NCBI GenBank assembly: GCA_034769895.1
Contig: CM068372.1
Location: 437,228,958 to 437,292,957 of the forward strand
Direction: 5' to 3'
DNA length: 64,000 nucleotides
Origin: Magicicada septendecula
Lineage: Eukaryota; Arthropoda; Insecta; Hemiptera; Cicadidae
The translations under genes were made by a program, and so were the position numbers. Below are positions 45,627 through 57,647 of the stretch, in pieces; the first letter of the stretch is position 1; each line of letters starts with the position of its first letter. The notes beneath the pieces were generated by a model, which saw only the letters and a program-made list of their open reading frames with translations, was not told the DNA's origin and ran no database searches.

Positions 45627-48080
45627 ATGGCTGCTAATTTAAACAATACGAAGAATAAAACATGCGAATTGCAAGCAGATAAATATATAAATGTAAGGGA
45701 ATTTTTTAAGTATTTAAAAATTAAAGCAAAATTGAAAAAAACGCTAGGGAAAATTTGGTTTAATAAACAGTGTTTAATTAACAAAATAACTCCAAAATAC
45801 GCAAAAATTAAAATTAATAACAAAAGCAAAGTAGCAAACCAAGTGAAAAACATGGCGCAAAAAATATGGATAAAACTTGAAATTAAGAACTTATACAGTA
45901 AAATAAATAAATATAACAAAGAAATGTATCAATTACATCAAAAATTATATACAAGTTACAATTATATAGAAATAGAAGAAATGAGAAAAGAGTTTGGTGA
46001 AAAATACATAGAAAAGAAAATAAGAAAAATGGAAGAGAGATTAAATAAGAAACTCAAGGAATTAATGGAAGGAACAAGAAATAAAAATAAAGAAAAAGAT
46101 AAAGAAATAAAATTTGCTGAAAAAGTATTAAATTTAACAGAAACAAAGTTTACAGAAAATGAACATAAATTATTAGGGAAAAGTTTAAAATATGCAACAA
46201 AAACAAACATAGATAAAGAAAATACAATAATAGAATGTTAAGAAATAATCGATAAAATAAAAAATGAAGAAACTAAAAAACAATTAAGAAGTGAAGTAAA
46301 AGAAATAGTAGAAAAAATATGTAAGAAAAACAAAAATGTAAGAAATAAAAACGAAACACAAATAAAAAGAAATATAAGAGAATTAAAAAAGAAAATCACG
46401 GAGAACAATTTGATAGTTATAAAAGCCGATAAAGGTAACACAGCAGTGGTAATGAACAAAAGAGATTATATCGAAAAAGCAGAACAATTTATACAAAAAG
46501 GACCATATAAAGAAATAAAATATGATTACACAAGTAAATTTCAAGCACAAACAAAGAAATTGATAAAAAAGACAACATATTTAACAGAATGGCAAAAGAA
46601 ACAAAAAATAGAACATAATCCTGAAGCTCCAAAATTTAGATGTCAAATTAAGTTACATAAAAAAGAAATGCCATTAAGACCTATAGTATCATTTATAAAT
46701 TCGCCAACATACAAAATATCAAAAGAAATAAGTAAAAGAATCAAAATGGCATATGAAAAAGAAGAAATCCACAGCATAGAAAATAGTAAAAAGGTAATAG
46801 AAAGATTAAAAGAAATTACCATAACAAATAAGACAAAATTAATGTCATTAGATATAAAAGATATGTACACCAACATACCAATAGCAAAAACAGTAGAAAT
46901 AATAAAGAAAAACAAATTAAGTAATGTAGAATGGAAAAACGAAATAATAGAAGGATTAGAATTATGCCTAAACCAGAACTACTTCAGATTTAATAACAAA
47001 TTTTACATACAAGAAAATGGATTACCAATGGGATCACCGCTTTCACCATTAATGGCAGAGATATTCATGAATAGCTTTGAAATCAAAATTTTAAAAGATA
47101 TAGATAAAGAAAGAAGAATTAAAAAATGGATCAGGTATGTAGATGACATACTAATAGTTTGGGAAGGTGAAGTAAATGAATTTAAAAAATTTACGGAACA
47201 ACTAAATAACATAGAAAAAACAATAAAATTTCAAGAAGAAATTGGAGGATTAGAAATTAATTTCCTGGATATCAATATTAAAATTGAAGATAACAAACTC
47301 AAATTCGATATATATAGGAAAGAAACATACTCAGATTTAATAATTCCACAAGAATCATATCATCCAGTAAATTATAAAATGCCAGCATTAAATTCATTTT
47401 GCTATAGAGCTATAAATTATCTAGAAAATGAAGAACTCAAACAAAAAGAATTAAAGAAAATACAACAAATAGCAAAAAATAATAATTACAACCCTAAAAT
47501 AATTAATAGAATAGTTAAGAAAATAGAGGAAAATAAAGAAATAGAAAATAACAAAAAAGAAAAAACAAATGAAGAAAAGAAATATAAAGGAGCAATAACA
47601 TACACAGGATATCAAACAAAAATGTTACAAAAATGTTTCGAAAAATATGAAATACAGATAGGAATAAAGAAAACGAAAAAAGTATTCGAATATATAAAAA
47701 ATGATAAAACAGAAGAAATTCCATTAACAGAAAAAAGCGGCGTATACAAATTAAAATGTGGGGAATGTAATAAGATATATCTGGGCGAAACTGGAAGAAA
47801 ATTTAAAATTAGAATGAATGAACACGCAAAAGGAGAAGGGGTTAGAGTAACGAACTCACTATATGCAAGACATTTCAACGAATCAGGCCATAAATTCATA
47901 AATCCCAAGGAAAATATGGAAATAATAAAAATAGAAAACAATCCGCAAAAAAGAAAATTAATAGAAGAACTAGAAATACTTAAAGTTAAAAAAGAAGATA
48001 AAAATAAATTAATGAATATAAAAGTGGATTTTACAAATGAAGAAATATTTTATTATATATTAAACAATAAACAAAAATAA
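45627..48080 (+). pseudogene. PLE-B polyprotein, plus copy, one nonsense codon
   Basis: The frame of 817 codons is broken only by TAA at 46239-46241, where the minus copy has GAA. Domains: N-terminal Lys-rich region (residues 1-210), RT (about 260-640) with LMSLDIKDMYTNIP, NGLPMGSPLSPLMAEIF and YVDD at 47136-47147, a linker, and a GIY-YIG endonuclease (about 700-790: YKLKCGECNKIYLGETG, RMNEHAKGEG, YARHFNESGHKF). The Cys pair CGEC is retained. Both lesions in the pair are single events, so the family was recently active. A-rich codon use sets it apart from the other genes here. Confidence 0.92.
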
Positions 48081-48319
48081 ATTAAAATAAGAATAACGCA
48101 CTAAAAAATGACGAAATGCAAAAGGTTATAAGTCAAGAATGAAGAAATTAACGGGAGATTCTTAAAACAATTTGACGGACGTTAGAAAAATGCCTAACGG
48201 AAAAAGGTAGACAAAGTTCCCGTGAAGAGCGGTAGCAGCTAGAACCAATAGGAGGGGCGATGACATAAGGGGAGGGGCCTAAAGTATAAAAGCCTACAAC
48301 GTACAGTTGATAGACGTTG

Positions 48320-48364
48320 TTTAAGACCTGAAGATGTCAGTAATGACGAAAAGCTTTGTCTAAA
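48320..48364 (+). ncRNA. Hammerhead-ribozyme-like motif, PLE-B plus copy 3' repeat
   Basis: Identical core to 45532-45576, in the 3' terminal repeat. Confidence 0.6.
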
Positions 48365-48422
48365 TAATAAAAACAATTATAGCAGTTTAGCAATTTTATG
48401 AAAGAAAAGTAATGATAATTTA

Positions 48423-48854
48423 ATTCTGTAAACCCATGTTGAAGCGTGCACAGATTGTCACCCCAAAATAAGCGTGAGAGCAAGAACAAACAGGAAATCT
48501 ATTAACGTGTTAGGAACTGTATAAACTAGGGCATTGTTATAAGCATATGTGCAACAACTGTGAATAAACCAACCGTTGACCTAGACAATAGTCGAATACA
48601 AACGCGTAATATCTCCCCTTGCATAGGAATGTTACCGCCTAACAACAACAGTAGTCATAATATTTCATGTCACATCCTGTAGAACTAGTGTGAGATCCCC
48701 TTCTATATCTGCATACGAGATATTATTCTCTCTGTGAATTGAAAGGTATTTGATTCCACAAAACTAAAGGTAGTCCTATACAGTGATATAATTAACATAA
48801 TCAAACTGATGTTGATTAGTATAAATAGATTACTACAATTAGCATATTAAGACA
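48423..48854 (+). other. Element B leader before gag
   Basis: 432 bp with no ORF; sequence between the PLE pair and the gag ATG. No PBS found here. The site next to the left LTR (39696 onward) also shows no clear tRNA match. Confidence 0.5.
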
Positions 48855-50395
48855 ATGTCTCAATTTAATCCGGATTTGTTATTAAAAGACGAATTATGCT
48901 ATGAAGCACTTTTACGCGGTTTACCTTATGCAAACGTAACGGTCGCAGAATTACGCAAAACGTTACGCGAAAACAAGCAAAATATACCTACCCAGTTAGA
49001 TAGATTAAACGAAATAGAACTTGAAAGCGAAGTAGAAACGTGTTATGCAAGATATAGGGAATTGACGTCAATATCGCAAACCCTCCACGACGAAAAATCA
49101 CCCGCCATAATCTTGCGTGCCACGCAACGGATAGAGCATTTAACCCGTCGCATAAATAATTTACTAAACTGGCCCGGAGCTACTGTAACACCCCGTGACG
49201 TGCAAAAATTTACAGACGAAGCACTGCAGCAATTACCTACGATAGTAAGAAACCTGCGTCGTAAATCAGACTCATTTAAAATGGAGGGAATAGAAGAATC
49301 TCTTTCTAGATTATATATCACACCATCTCAATCACCCACCATAGAACAGAGACCCACTACCGTGACTTTCGAAGTTCCACAAGTATCAAGCGTAGAACCG
49401 AATGCAGATCAGACTCTTAATAGAAATGTGAATACCGCACCAACAGCGGAATCCTCACCTCCAAATGCCCAGCGTAGTCTCACATATAATAATGATTTAA
49501 TGAGTAATCGTGTGTTACCACCCTCTGCGATAACTAATTCAGTGTCGAGACACCCGAGAATACAATCTCACGTGAACTTTAGTGCTAACCTATACGGAAA
49601 GATAACTCATCCCGTAGAAAAGATTTTATCAGAAATCCAATATACCGATGGATTAAGTATTACCAAACTGTTAGCGTTCATAAAACATCTTTTACAAATA
49701 AAAGACTTACAGCAACTGAGCGATAGCCAGATATTACCAGTCATTATGACTAAATGTAAACCACCATTAAAAGACCGTGTACAGGAGTCAATGAATTTTC
49801 AGCATTCCGTAGACCAACTACATTCTGCCTTAATAAGACATTTTATTCTAACGGGAATTTATGAAGAATTGAAACGGAACACAGTACTTAGAGTACAAGG
49901 AGCGCACGAGAGACTCGCGCACTATATTTCAGAAATAAGAGAATCTTCATTATTACTAAAGGTAGCCTAAATTTGAGTGAACCATAGTTAGTAGAAACGA
50001 TTCTGGTAGGCTTATCCCCAGAAGAGAGATCGCGATTAGTACTGATCAATAGACCCAAAACTTTTGCAGAATTAGAACAATGCTGTATCCACTCATCAAA
50101 CGTATGGTATTCGGACCAAAACAGACGTGCTTTAATTCCTCAGACACAACGCAGAAACGAAACACCACCCCCTGGTATCAGAACCGAGAATACACCGTGA
50201 TAGTCGACACTTTAGAACTCCGAAACCTTCACACTACCAACCTGCACAAAATTATCAACTGAAATCCCAACCGAATATGAGCGACACAGTGAGTAGAGAA
50301 AAGATGCTATAACTGCGGTAAACAAGGTCACATTAGTAGGTACTGTAAACAGAAACAGCACTACCAAAAATCCTCTCATTCAAAAAACATCTAAG
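48855..50395 (+). pseudogene. gag: Element B gag
   Basis: The ATG at 48855 opens 371 residues (MSQFNPDLLLKDELCYEALL...) with a helical N-terminal part, a polar Ser/Thr/Pro linker and a capsid-like region (about residues 245-371: HPVEKILSEI, KPPLKDRVQESM). A frameshift near 49970 ends this frame; the next part continues in another frame (ILVGLSPEERSRLVLINR). A zinc knuckle CYNCGKQGHISRYC is readable at about 50308-50350. Gag forms the particle and binds RNA; here it is broken. Confidence 0.82.
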
Positions 50396-50499
50396 GCAGG
50401 GAGTGCCGAAATCCTGTGTCTCCCGCCGCGTTGTAAGAGTAGGTAAAACCGAGAAGTACAAAACAAAACAAAAATAATAAAAAAAAATTAGACCCCTAC

Positions 50500-51005
50500 G
50501 TAGAAAGATTTGTCAATAAATGCAACTCAATTACTACATGCAAATCCAGTGTGTCAATTACCATATATACAAGTAGAGCTTGGCATTACGAAAACACTAG
50601 GATTAATTGATTCTGGATCAACACGGAGCTTAATTAGCCAACAATTAGCCAAACACCACCTTGTTAAACGTAGTCAACCGGTGAATATTAAATGCGCTAC
50701 CGCTAATAACAAAAAATTAACAATAAAACAGCGTTACTATCAAACTAAAAATTAAAAATTTAACACGGTGTTTTCCAGTATTAGTATCTGAAGAATTAGG
50801 ACCAAACTTAATATTAGGAGCGGTCTTCATCAGTAAAACAGGTATAATTCTTGACATGTACGATAAGAAGTATTATTTTAGATTCGACCGTACCCAAAAA
50901 TATAATTTTGACTTCGAAGTAAATAACAGTAAAGGTACAGAAACATCCGCAACGCACGTAGTACACCACGAATCTGCACTAGATCATTTAGAGAGTAGAG
51001 ATAAA
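50500..51005 (+). pseudogene. Element B protease region
   Basis: QVELGITKTLGLIDSGSTRSL (51-residue neighbourhood at about 50565-50640) holds an Asp-Ser-Gly active-site triad, a variant seen in retropepsins. Frameshifts follow; LILGAVFISKTG at about 50810-50845 fits the C-terminal Leu-Gly block. Confidence 0.75.
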
Positions 51006-51024
51006 CAAAAAAATACATAATCTA

Positions 51025-52572
51025 ATAAAAGAATTTTCCACCGTTCTAACCCCAAAGTTAGGTTTAACGAATCTAATAGAGTACAAGATCAACCTGAACG
51101 ATAATAAAGTAATCCGACTACATCCATATAAGTTATCTCCTCCAAAAATGGAAATCATGAGAAATCAAATCAATAAATTGTTAGAACAACAAGTTATAGA
51201 ACCTTCCACTTCACCGTATTCATCACCCGCGTTCTTAGTACCCAAAGGCACTGATAAACATAGATTAGTCGTTGACTATAGACAATTAAATAAAAAGATA
51301 GAATTCGAGTCCATACCGCTCCCCGACATCCGCAGCGCCTTCCACTATTTTACAAAAGCTAAAGTTTTCACCATAATGGATCTCAATCAAGCATTCCACC
51401 AAATACCATTATCGGAAGAATCCAAACATCTAACCGCCTTCGCAGTCCCGTTCAACCTGTACCAATTTACAAGAGTAGGCCTAACCTTTGGAATCTCCCA
51501 AGGAAGTTCTGTTTGTAGTCGATTGTTAGAAAAAATATTCCACGACGTAAAATTTAAATTCGTATACCACTACCTAGATGACATAGTAAGTTACAGCGAA
51601 TCCATGGAACAAAATCTTCAACATTTACGCGAAATCTTATCCCGACTAAAGAAAGCCGGATTAACCGTAAACCCAAGTAAAGTAAATTTTGCCGTTAACC
51701 AATTCTCATTTTTAGGTCACATAGTATCTGCCGACGGAAAAGTAAGCATAGACCCAGAACGCACCCGTGCAATCAGAGAATTTTTACCACCACGTGATAC
51801 GAAAGGAATAGCCCGATTTTTGGGAATGATAAATTACTTCCACAAGTATATTCCACACCTAGCTGATATAGCAGCAACCTTAAATACGTTAAGAAAAAAA
51901 GGAGTAAAATTTGAATGGACCCCTCAACATCAAACAGCATTCGACAACCTGAAAGAAAGTATAATACAACCTCCAGTATTACAACTGGCCGATTTCACGA
52001 AACCATTTATCGTACAGACAGATAGTTCAAGTGTAGCCCTAGGAGCAGTCATATATCAGGAAGTAGATAATTCTAGATTACCGATCACTTATGCCTCGCG
52101 AACCCTAACCGATCAGGAGAAGAAATTCTCCGCATACGAATTAGAATGTTTAGCCGTAGTATTCGCATTCGAGAAATTCAAGCCATTTTTAGAACATAAA
52201 GAATTTCTGTTATAAACGGATAATCAAGCTTTATCATGGTTATTAAATCACCCTAAACAGTTAGGTCGTATCGGAAGATGGGTATTGAGATTAAATTGTT
52301 ACAAGTTTAAAGTATAACACATTCGTGGCACCCAAAATGTAGTAGCCGATACACTATCCCGTATGTTCCAGCAGCCGAGTAAGGAATCCGAACATAATGA
52401 AAGAGGTGAAACATCAATAATAAATACCCTAATAACTGAATTCCCATTGGCATTTACTGACATAGCCCAGTATCAACAACAAGATCCTTCCTTAAGTAAA
52501 ATAATAGAACAGATCAATAAAGGAAACACTTCAGATAAATATTGTAACGTTAATAACGCTGTCATCGTCTTC
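51025..52572 (+). pseudogene. pol: Element B reverse transcriptase and RNase H
   Basis: RT: HRLVVDYRQLNKKI, VFTIMDLNQAFHQIPL, FTRVGLTFGISQGSSV, YLDD (YHYLDDIVSYSES, about 51580), FLGHIVSADGKVS. RNase H: TDSSSVALGAVIYQE, ELECLAVVFAF, TDNQALSWLL, RGTQNVVADTLSRM. In-frame TAA codons at 52213-52215 and 52315-52317 look like single changes of glutamine codons. Coding is cut at about 52590 by an insertion and resumes at 55921 with the integrase. Confidence 0.9.
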
Positions 52573-52591
52573 TAAAAATGACGTATATATG

Positions 52592-55500
52592 GTGTTGTAT
52601 GTGTGAGTGCGTTCGTCTCGCACTGGGGTCATTACATCTATTCTTGCGCTAACGATGTCCGTAGCGATGTTGTAATTACCAGTACAACGCGATAGTAACC
52701 TTACCTGTTAGTAAATAAGGATTTGTGATTCCCGGGTGGCGCCTAGTTGTTTATTAAAAACAATTAAAATTTTTAGATAATATGTTATAACGAAGTTCAC
52801 AGCTGTGACGGCCGGGGCATTCAAATACTTCCCGCCTTGGTTAGACGACTGACTCGATCAAGTAGTGTATCGATTTGCAGCGTGACCGCTGTACCGTCAA
52901 AGCTAATTCGCTAACAAACACAAATTATATGATACACTCCCTATGAAATAATAACAATGGTTACTCCCTGTACTAGTTATTTTAATGGTTGATAAGTAAA
53001 ATTTCAGTTTGACAATTAAATTATATTTGTTGATTAATAAATTTGCACCGACATTTTACATGAAACAATTTTTCTCAGGATGACGAATCGATTTTGGTAA
53101 CGAGGTACACATATCAGCATGGCTGCTGAGTGGTTTAGTTATTACAATTATTCTCGTTCCAAAATCTGGGATTCTTTTGATTACAAGACAAATAATTCCT
53201 ATGATTACAATAAAAAGTACATTACCTTACTTTATGTGTACTTAAATAATAAGGTGTGTGGTTATAATCTGTTCTGTAGTGTCGTTAAATGTGTTTCTAA
53301 AGTTCGTATTCACACAACAGGTTATGTGTTATGTTAACAAATTTTCAATGTGTTATTTTTTTTAATTAATCTTTGAAAGAGAATATTCGGTTTATAGTGA
53401 GAGTTCAAATTACTTTTAGAAATATTTAAAGTGAGTTTATTTTTTGGAAATAGGGTAATTCAAGGATACTCAACACATCAGATGACTTGGTGTTATCAAT
53501 CATTGAGTCGGAAGAGGATTGGGCTGCAATAGTTTCCAGTTTTCATTAATCTTGGGGCTTAAGTAAGTCTGGCGTCCTTTTCGTATTAGATGTGGTCATA
53601 TTTTTATTTAATTTCCTGGTAAAATGGTCCTTGGCTTTAGTTAACTGTTCCAGTTGTTCGTCTGCTTCTTATTCGATCATCGTTTTGAATTTTGTTTACT
53701 ATTTTTACATTTTTTGATTAAAAATTGGTCGTTCAATATTCGGCTTCTGTTCTGCAAGAGTGACGCTTTACGAGTAACGATATTCAACGGTAATTCCGTC
53801 CCTAACGGCAGTTGCTATTGTTACTAATTAAATCTGATTGGTTAATCTGGCAAAAAATCCATTGTTATCAAAATTTGAATTCTTTTCAAAATCCTCGTAT
53901 ATCTTCTGATTGCTTTTATTCCTCTATCTTCCCTCCTAAGTATTAACTATTATCACTGTTATCTGTATTTCCTATCAAAGATTATTTTGATATCCCACAA
54001 GTTTGGGTTATTTTATGTTTTATGATTTTACAATTATTTTAATATTTGCTAATTAAATTTCTCTTTTAATTTAAATCCTTATTATAATATTTTGCTTTAA
54101 AATGATTTACAAATTACCCTTGGTTAGTTATTCGCCTCGGATTTGCTAATTTCTTTGTTAACTTATTACAATTTGTAGTTGTTTGTTCTTGACAGTTAGT
54201 CATTTCGTAGGCCTAAGTAGCCATTATTTGTATTTACTTATTTCGTACAAATTACATCTATTTTTAGCCTAATGGGCTTTATTTTGTTATTATAATTGGT
54301 TGTGTTATTTATTGATGTGTTTTGGTTCTGTCGTTGTGTTATTAGTATGTTACTATTATTTTATACATCATGAATTGCTAATTATTTACTATCTGGTTTT
54401 CTCGTTTTCTAAGTCATACATTTCTTTACTTTCTTACTTATTTAATTTGCCAATAATAACAATGTGACTATTATTTGCTTTTTTTGTTCACATAAAATAC
54501 AACATCTAGGCCTATGGTCTGTATAATTCTTCCAGCCATATCCTATTCATAAACTTGCTTAAACAATTATTTAACAATTATTGGGTAATATTCGTTTACA
54601 GTTCATCTCATTTTATATTAGTTTTTGGGTGATAATTAACATCACATTTTTTGAACTTACTTTAATAATTATCCCTTGTAACATGGGGTGTTTATTGATT
54701 TGTTTTAACTTCTTAATTTTTAAATAATCTTTACTTTCACTCCATGATAACATTATCTGTTTTCTCTTTCATGGGATACTCCCTTTTAATTATAATTGTA
54801 TTCAATTAAACTTAACAATAATATTCTTTCTTAATTAATACTGTCTGCATCACTTTTCAGTGTTCATTATATCTTAATTAACTGTTTACACTTAATACTA
54901 TTCTTAACAACTTTCTTAATTACTAATATTTTTCACTGTTAATCCTGTAGTGTTTCTTATTGATTGATTAAGTGTTTATGCTTTTATCCTTCGCTATTTT
55001 TTACTATCCAAACATTCTTTGTTATACATTATTCTCATTTAATCATAACCTTCACTTTTAAATTATTTATTGTTTATTATAATTTATTTAGTGTTTTTTC
55101 TTTATCACTTTACTTTGGGATTTTTACACTTCCACTTTTTCACTTCTCAAATGTTTTTGGTTTTAAGTGTTTCTAAATGGGTAATCCCTATAATTACTTT
55201 CTCACTACCGTACTATCTCTTTCATTACAAATATCATTAATAATATTAACAATTTTATGTCTCTATTGATTTTAACATTACTTCTAACTCTAATTTGTGG
55301 GTTAGTTTGCTTTTATATTTAACATTCTTTCATTGAGTTTCATCAAATATCATTTACCTTTACTACTTACTTGATAATAATATTTATTTATTACTTAGGT
55401 TATTTATTGGTTTCTTTTTCAACCTTACATTGAGTGTACCATTTCTCCTCCTTTTATTCTTTATTACTTGTTTGTGTATTATCATTTGATTTCCTTTTTA

Positions 55501-55915
55501 TTTATTTCCGTTTATCTTAGGTTTGTTTCTTTTTCATTTTCCTCCTTCTTCACATTCAGTGTATTTCCTTTATATCTTGTTTTTCCACCTTCTCCTTTAG
55601 GTTCATTTTAATATTTGGCATTGAGTCATTCAATTCCTTCAATTTGTTTCATTTTTGTTTGGTTTCGGTTTTTTCCCTTCTTCATTTGGTTTGGTTAATC
55701 ACTTTCTTCTTCATTTGGTTTTATTCTCGTTTGTTTTTTGTTGTTCCCTTCTTCTTTTCTTTCCTTTTGTTGGGTCAATCACTTGGGTTAGGTCATGTCG
55801 TCGTTGTCTTTTATTTTCTTTATATTAAACATTTTATTTTATATGAATTATTATTTTATATTCAAAATCATCTTTTTTATCCCTGGTATTGGGGTGGCTT
55901 ATTTGTGTTGTAACA
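52592..55915. mobile_element. 3.3-kb T-rich non-coding insertion in element B
   Basis: Separates RNase H from integrase. Flanked by ATATG (52587-52591 and 55916-55920). It begins GTGTTGTATG and ends GTTGTAACA, near-canonical TG...CA one base in. It is strongly T-rich on the plus strand from about 53340 onward and has no recognisable protein. An ORF of 72 codons at 53119-53337 has no family. It could be a non-autonomous LTR element or a very long solo LTR. Confidence 0.5.
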
Positions 55916-55944
55916 ATATGTATTGAGTAAGTGAGTATTATGTT

Positions 55945-57083
55945 ATAAACTAGCAAATGGGAAATCCTTGAGAATAATTGCCCCGGACATTATTAAACCA
56001 ATGCTTATGCAATACTACCACGCATCCACCATTGGAGCTCATATGGGTATTAATAAAACCATACATCGTATTAGAAAAGAATATCATTGGGGAAATATGA
56101 ACAGCGAGATAGCTAAGTTCGTAAAAGAGTGTAAATTGTGTGCACTCAGCAAACCCGCGAGAAACAGCCACATTGGTAAATTAATCTCAGAGACTCCCAC
56201 GACACCCTTTTCAAAAATTTACATAGACTTTTCTGGCCCTTATCCACGTTTAAAATCTGGTAACACCATGCTACTCATTTGCGTAGATTCATTTACCAAA
56301 TCCGTCTGGATGTATCCCATGCGACGAGGATTAGCAACAACCACAGTGAAAATTTTACAAGAGAGATTATTTAAAGACTTTGGTACACCAATACACCTAG
56401 TGTCAGATAACGGACCCCAGTTTAAGTCCAAAGAATTCAAGGACATGTATTTCAGACTAGGCATAGACCATATAACTGTTACAGAGTACCGTCCACAAGG
56501 TAATATCGCTGAAAGGTATTTGCGAAACTTAAAATCCGCTTTAATAGTCTATCATGCAAACGACCAGACATCATGGGACCATAACCTATCCTGGATCCAA
56601 TTTGCTTTCAGCTCAGCATATCACGAAGGACATAAATCTACACCCTTTGATTTGTTGTACAAATATAAACCAAATCACCCATTATCCACAAAGTGGAAAA
56701 TACATGTATTGCTACCCCGCGAAATCAGTGTTAAAAATATAAAAAAAATATGGAACGAAGCTTGCGCAAATCTGAGAGTAAACTGAAGAAAATCGCGAAA
56801 ATATCACGAGCGTGATAGTAAAGAAATTAAGTATCAAGTCGGAGACTTAGTGATGTACCAAACTCATCCGACGAGTAGTGCAGTTGATAAGACCACCTCC
56901 AAGCTATCTTACCGATGGTGTGGTCCTTACAGGATTCACAAATATTTAACGCCTGTAACCGTAGCACTGTAATACCCCACTACGGATAATTATGTACGAA
57001 GAAGTCATGTTTCCCAGATAAAATATTATCACGGAAATTGTTCTGCTAGTGAGCAAAGAAAGAAATTAAGTAAAAAACAATAA
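55945..57083 (+). pseudogene. pol: Element B integrase
   Basis: HHCC zinc-binding domain: HASTIGAHMGINKTIHR and CKLCALSK (56020-56150). Catalytic core: IYIDFSGPYP (first Asp, about 56220), LVSDNGPQFKS (second Asp, about 56400), YRPQGNIAERY (Glu, about 56490); the triad is intact. C-terminal part KIKYQVGDLVMY-like (EIKYQVGDLVMYQ) and RWCGPYRIHKYL, ending at TAA 57081-57083. The same frame is broken by TGA 56784-56786 and TAA 56970-56972. It would insert element DNA into the host genome. Confidence 0.9.
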
Positions 57084-57647
57084 ATGTACTACGAAGTATA
57101 TTTCCTATATTGTAATTAAGTCACTGTAAACCATACTTAATTACAAAATCGTAGTAAGGTATGAATAAGAATGAGGCCTGATCAACCTTAGATCCTATTC
57201 ACCAAAAATAAATAAAAGCGATATGTAAAGTCAACTGCCAAATAAAGGTAATGTTACCACAGAAAAATACAGTATTAAAATAAAATTGTCGACGAACAAT
57301 TAAAAAAGGAAAGGAAACGCAGTAAGTATGAAAAACATACTCTGTGTAGAATAACTCCACTAAACGAGTTAGAAAAGCTAAACGAAAAAACCGGTAGTAG
57401 TATTAAGTAGTAGAATTAAGATAAATTTTAGAGATAGTATAGTATTGTATATTTTAGATAAAAAAAAATAAATAAAATAAAAAAAAATATTGAATTGATA
57501 ATGATTCGATTATCACATGAGTGAATCACGAAAAGAGAGGAAGGGGGTTTGTGAAGCTCGTACCAAATTCCCAGTGTAATTCTTAGCTATTTCCCCGTTG
57601 AATACACATCGGTCACCGACCCAGTGTCTTCTTTAAGTGGAGGAAAA
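57084..57647 (+). other. Element B 3' untranslated region and polypurine tract
   Basis: A-rich non-coding sequence ending in the polypurine tract AAGTGGAGGAAAA (57635-57647) immediately before the right LTR. No envelope gene. Confidence 0.8.

Larger units (their letters stand above)
42540..48408. mobile_element. Head-to-head pair of Penelope-like elements (family B)
   Basis: Two nearly identical copies point away from a centre at about 45450-45490: minus copy 45450-42578 and plus copy 45490-48408. Terminal repeats lie at 42578-42700, 45346-45450, 45498-45630 and 48283-48408. Left of 42578 the first codons of a further copy appear (42540-42577), as in partially tandem PLEs. A single duplication GTAATGATAATTTA (42526-42539 and 48409-48422) flanks the whole pair, so it inserted as one unit. 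Confidence 0.88.

Noticed and set aside
42903-48080. Large reverse-frame ORFs (Leu/Phe/Ser-rich) opposite the PLE-B genes
   Set aside because: Antisense shadows of A-rich coding sequence.
57084-57647. Envelope gene for element B
   Set aside because: No signal peptide, fusion or membrane motif between integrase and LTR; only A-rich non-coding sequence.
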